Assembly: GCA_000438015.1 (NCBI GenBank)
Contig: FR901613.1
Coordinates: 51,970 to 57,386, forward strand
DNA: 5,417 bases
Direction: 5' to 3'
Source of the DNA: Coraliomargarita sp. CAG:312
Lineage (GTDB): Bacteria > Verrucomicrobiota > Verrucomicrobiia > Opitutales > Intestinicryptomonadaceae
This document shows positions 5,348-5,417 of the stretch, one piece after another. How positions within the stretch are numbered: the stretch's first letter is position 1; the number at the start of each line of letters is the position of its first letter. Below the pieces are notes generated by a model, which was not told the origin of the DNA, ran no database searches, and saw nothing but the letters and a program-made list of their open reading frames with translations. The position numbers and the translations under genes were made by a program.

Positions 5348-5417
5348 CCTGAAACAAATAACTATGCGCTTAACATCGGCAGAGGCAAGTCTGATTCAAG
5401 GGGCTATATTTTTGCGG

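Noticed and set aside
5237..5417. CRISPR array
   Set aside because: There are only two diverged copies with an internal indel and no regular spacer length or cas gene.

Overview
This is an ordinary housekeeping stretch of a bacterial chromosome. It holds four recognisable features of gene content: the 3' end of an unidentified membrane-protein gene, a yihY/BrkB-type membrane protein, pdxH (pyridoxamine 5'-phosphate oxidase) and a single-chain glycyl-tRNA synthetase (glyQS). A fifth gene encodes a secreted endonuclease/exonuclease/phosphatase (EEP) domain protein. I see no defence system, CRISPR array, integrase, transposase, rRNA or tRNA. Base composition is intermediate, with AT-rich gene starts. 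The glycyl-tRNA synthetase reads (from memory of the family) more like Verrucomicrobiota/PVC enzymes than Bacteroidota ones, for example the SSEIYGG and GHVAGFSDP segments. Gene starts lack convincing Shine-Dalgarno sequences, and one promoter fits the Bacteroidota-type pattern TTG-N19-TAnnTTTG. I favour a Verrucomicrobiota (Opitutae-like) gut or environmental bacterium, with Bacteroidota as the alternative; this is inference only.

Layout. From 1 to 2350 a plus-strand cluster runs: the membrane-protein tail (stop at 265), a 7-base gap, the yihY-like gene, then pdxH, which overlaps yihY by one base (TAATG). These three are probably co-transcribed. From 2351 to 2652 lies a gene-free convergent region crowded with repeats: a degenerate second copy of the pdxH tail, several hairpins, a bidirectional terminator and a 94-bp block bounded by perfect 12-bp inverted repeats. 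glyQS lies on the minus strand (4161 to 2653). Between 4162 and 4324 is a divergent regulatory region with back-to-back promoter-like sequences of matching architecture (TTGACA, 16 bases, TATCTT) and a long imperfect dyad between them. The EEP gene (4325-5203) follows on the plus strand. From 5204 to the end no gene is visible; the stretch contains a diverged direct repeat and strong inverted repeats.

The genes do not form one pathway. pdxH makes the cofactor PLP, glyQS charges tRNA(Gly), the YihY-like protein is an inner-membrane protein of uncertain role, and the EEP protein probably acts outside the cytoplasm. The most interesting material is intergenic: the duplicated pdxH tail, the 12-bp terminal inverted repeat block, and the repeats after the EEP gene.
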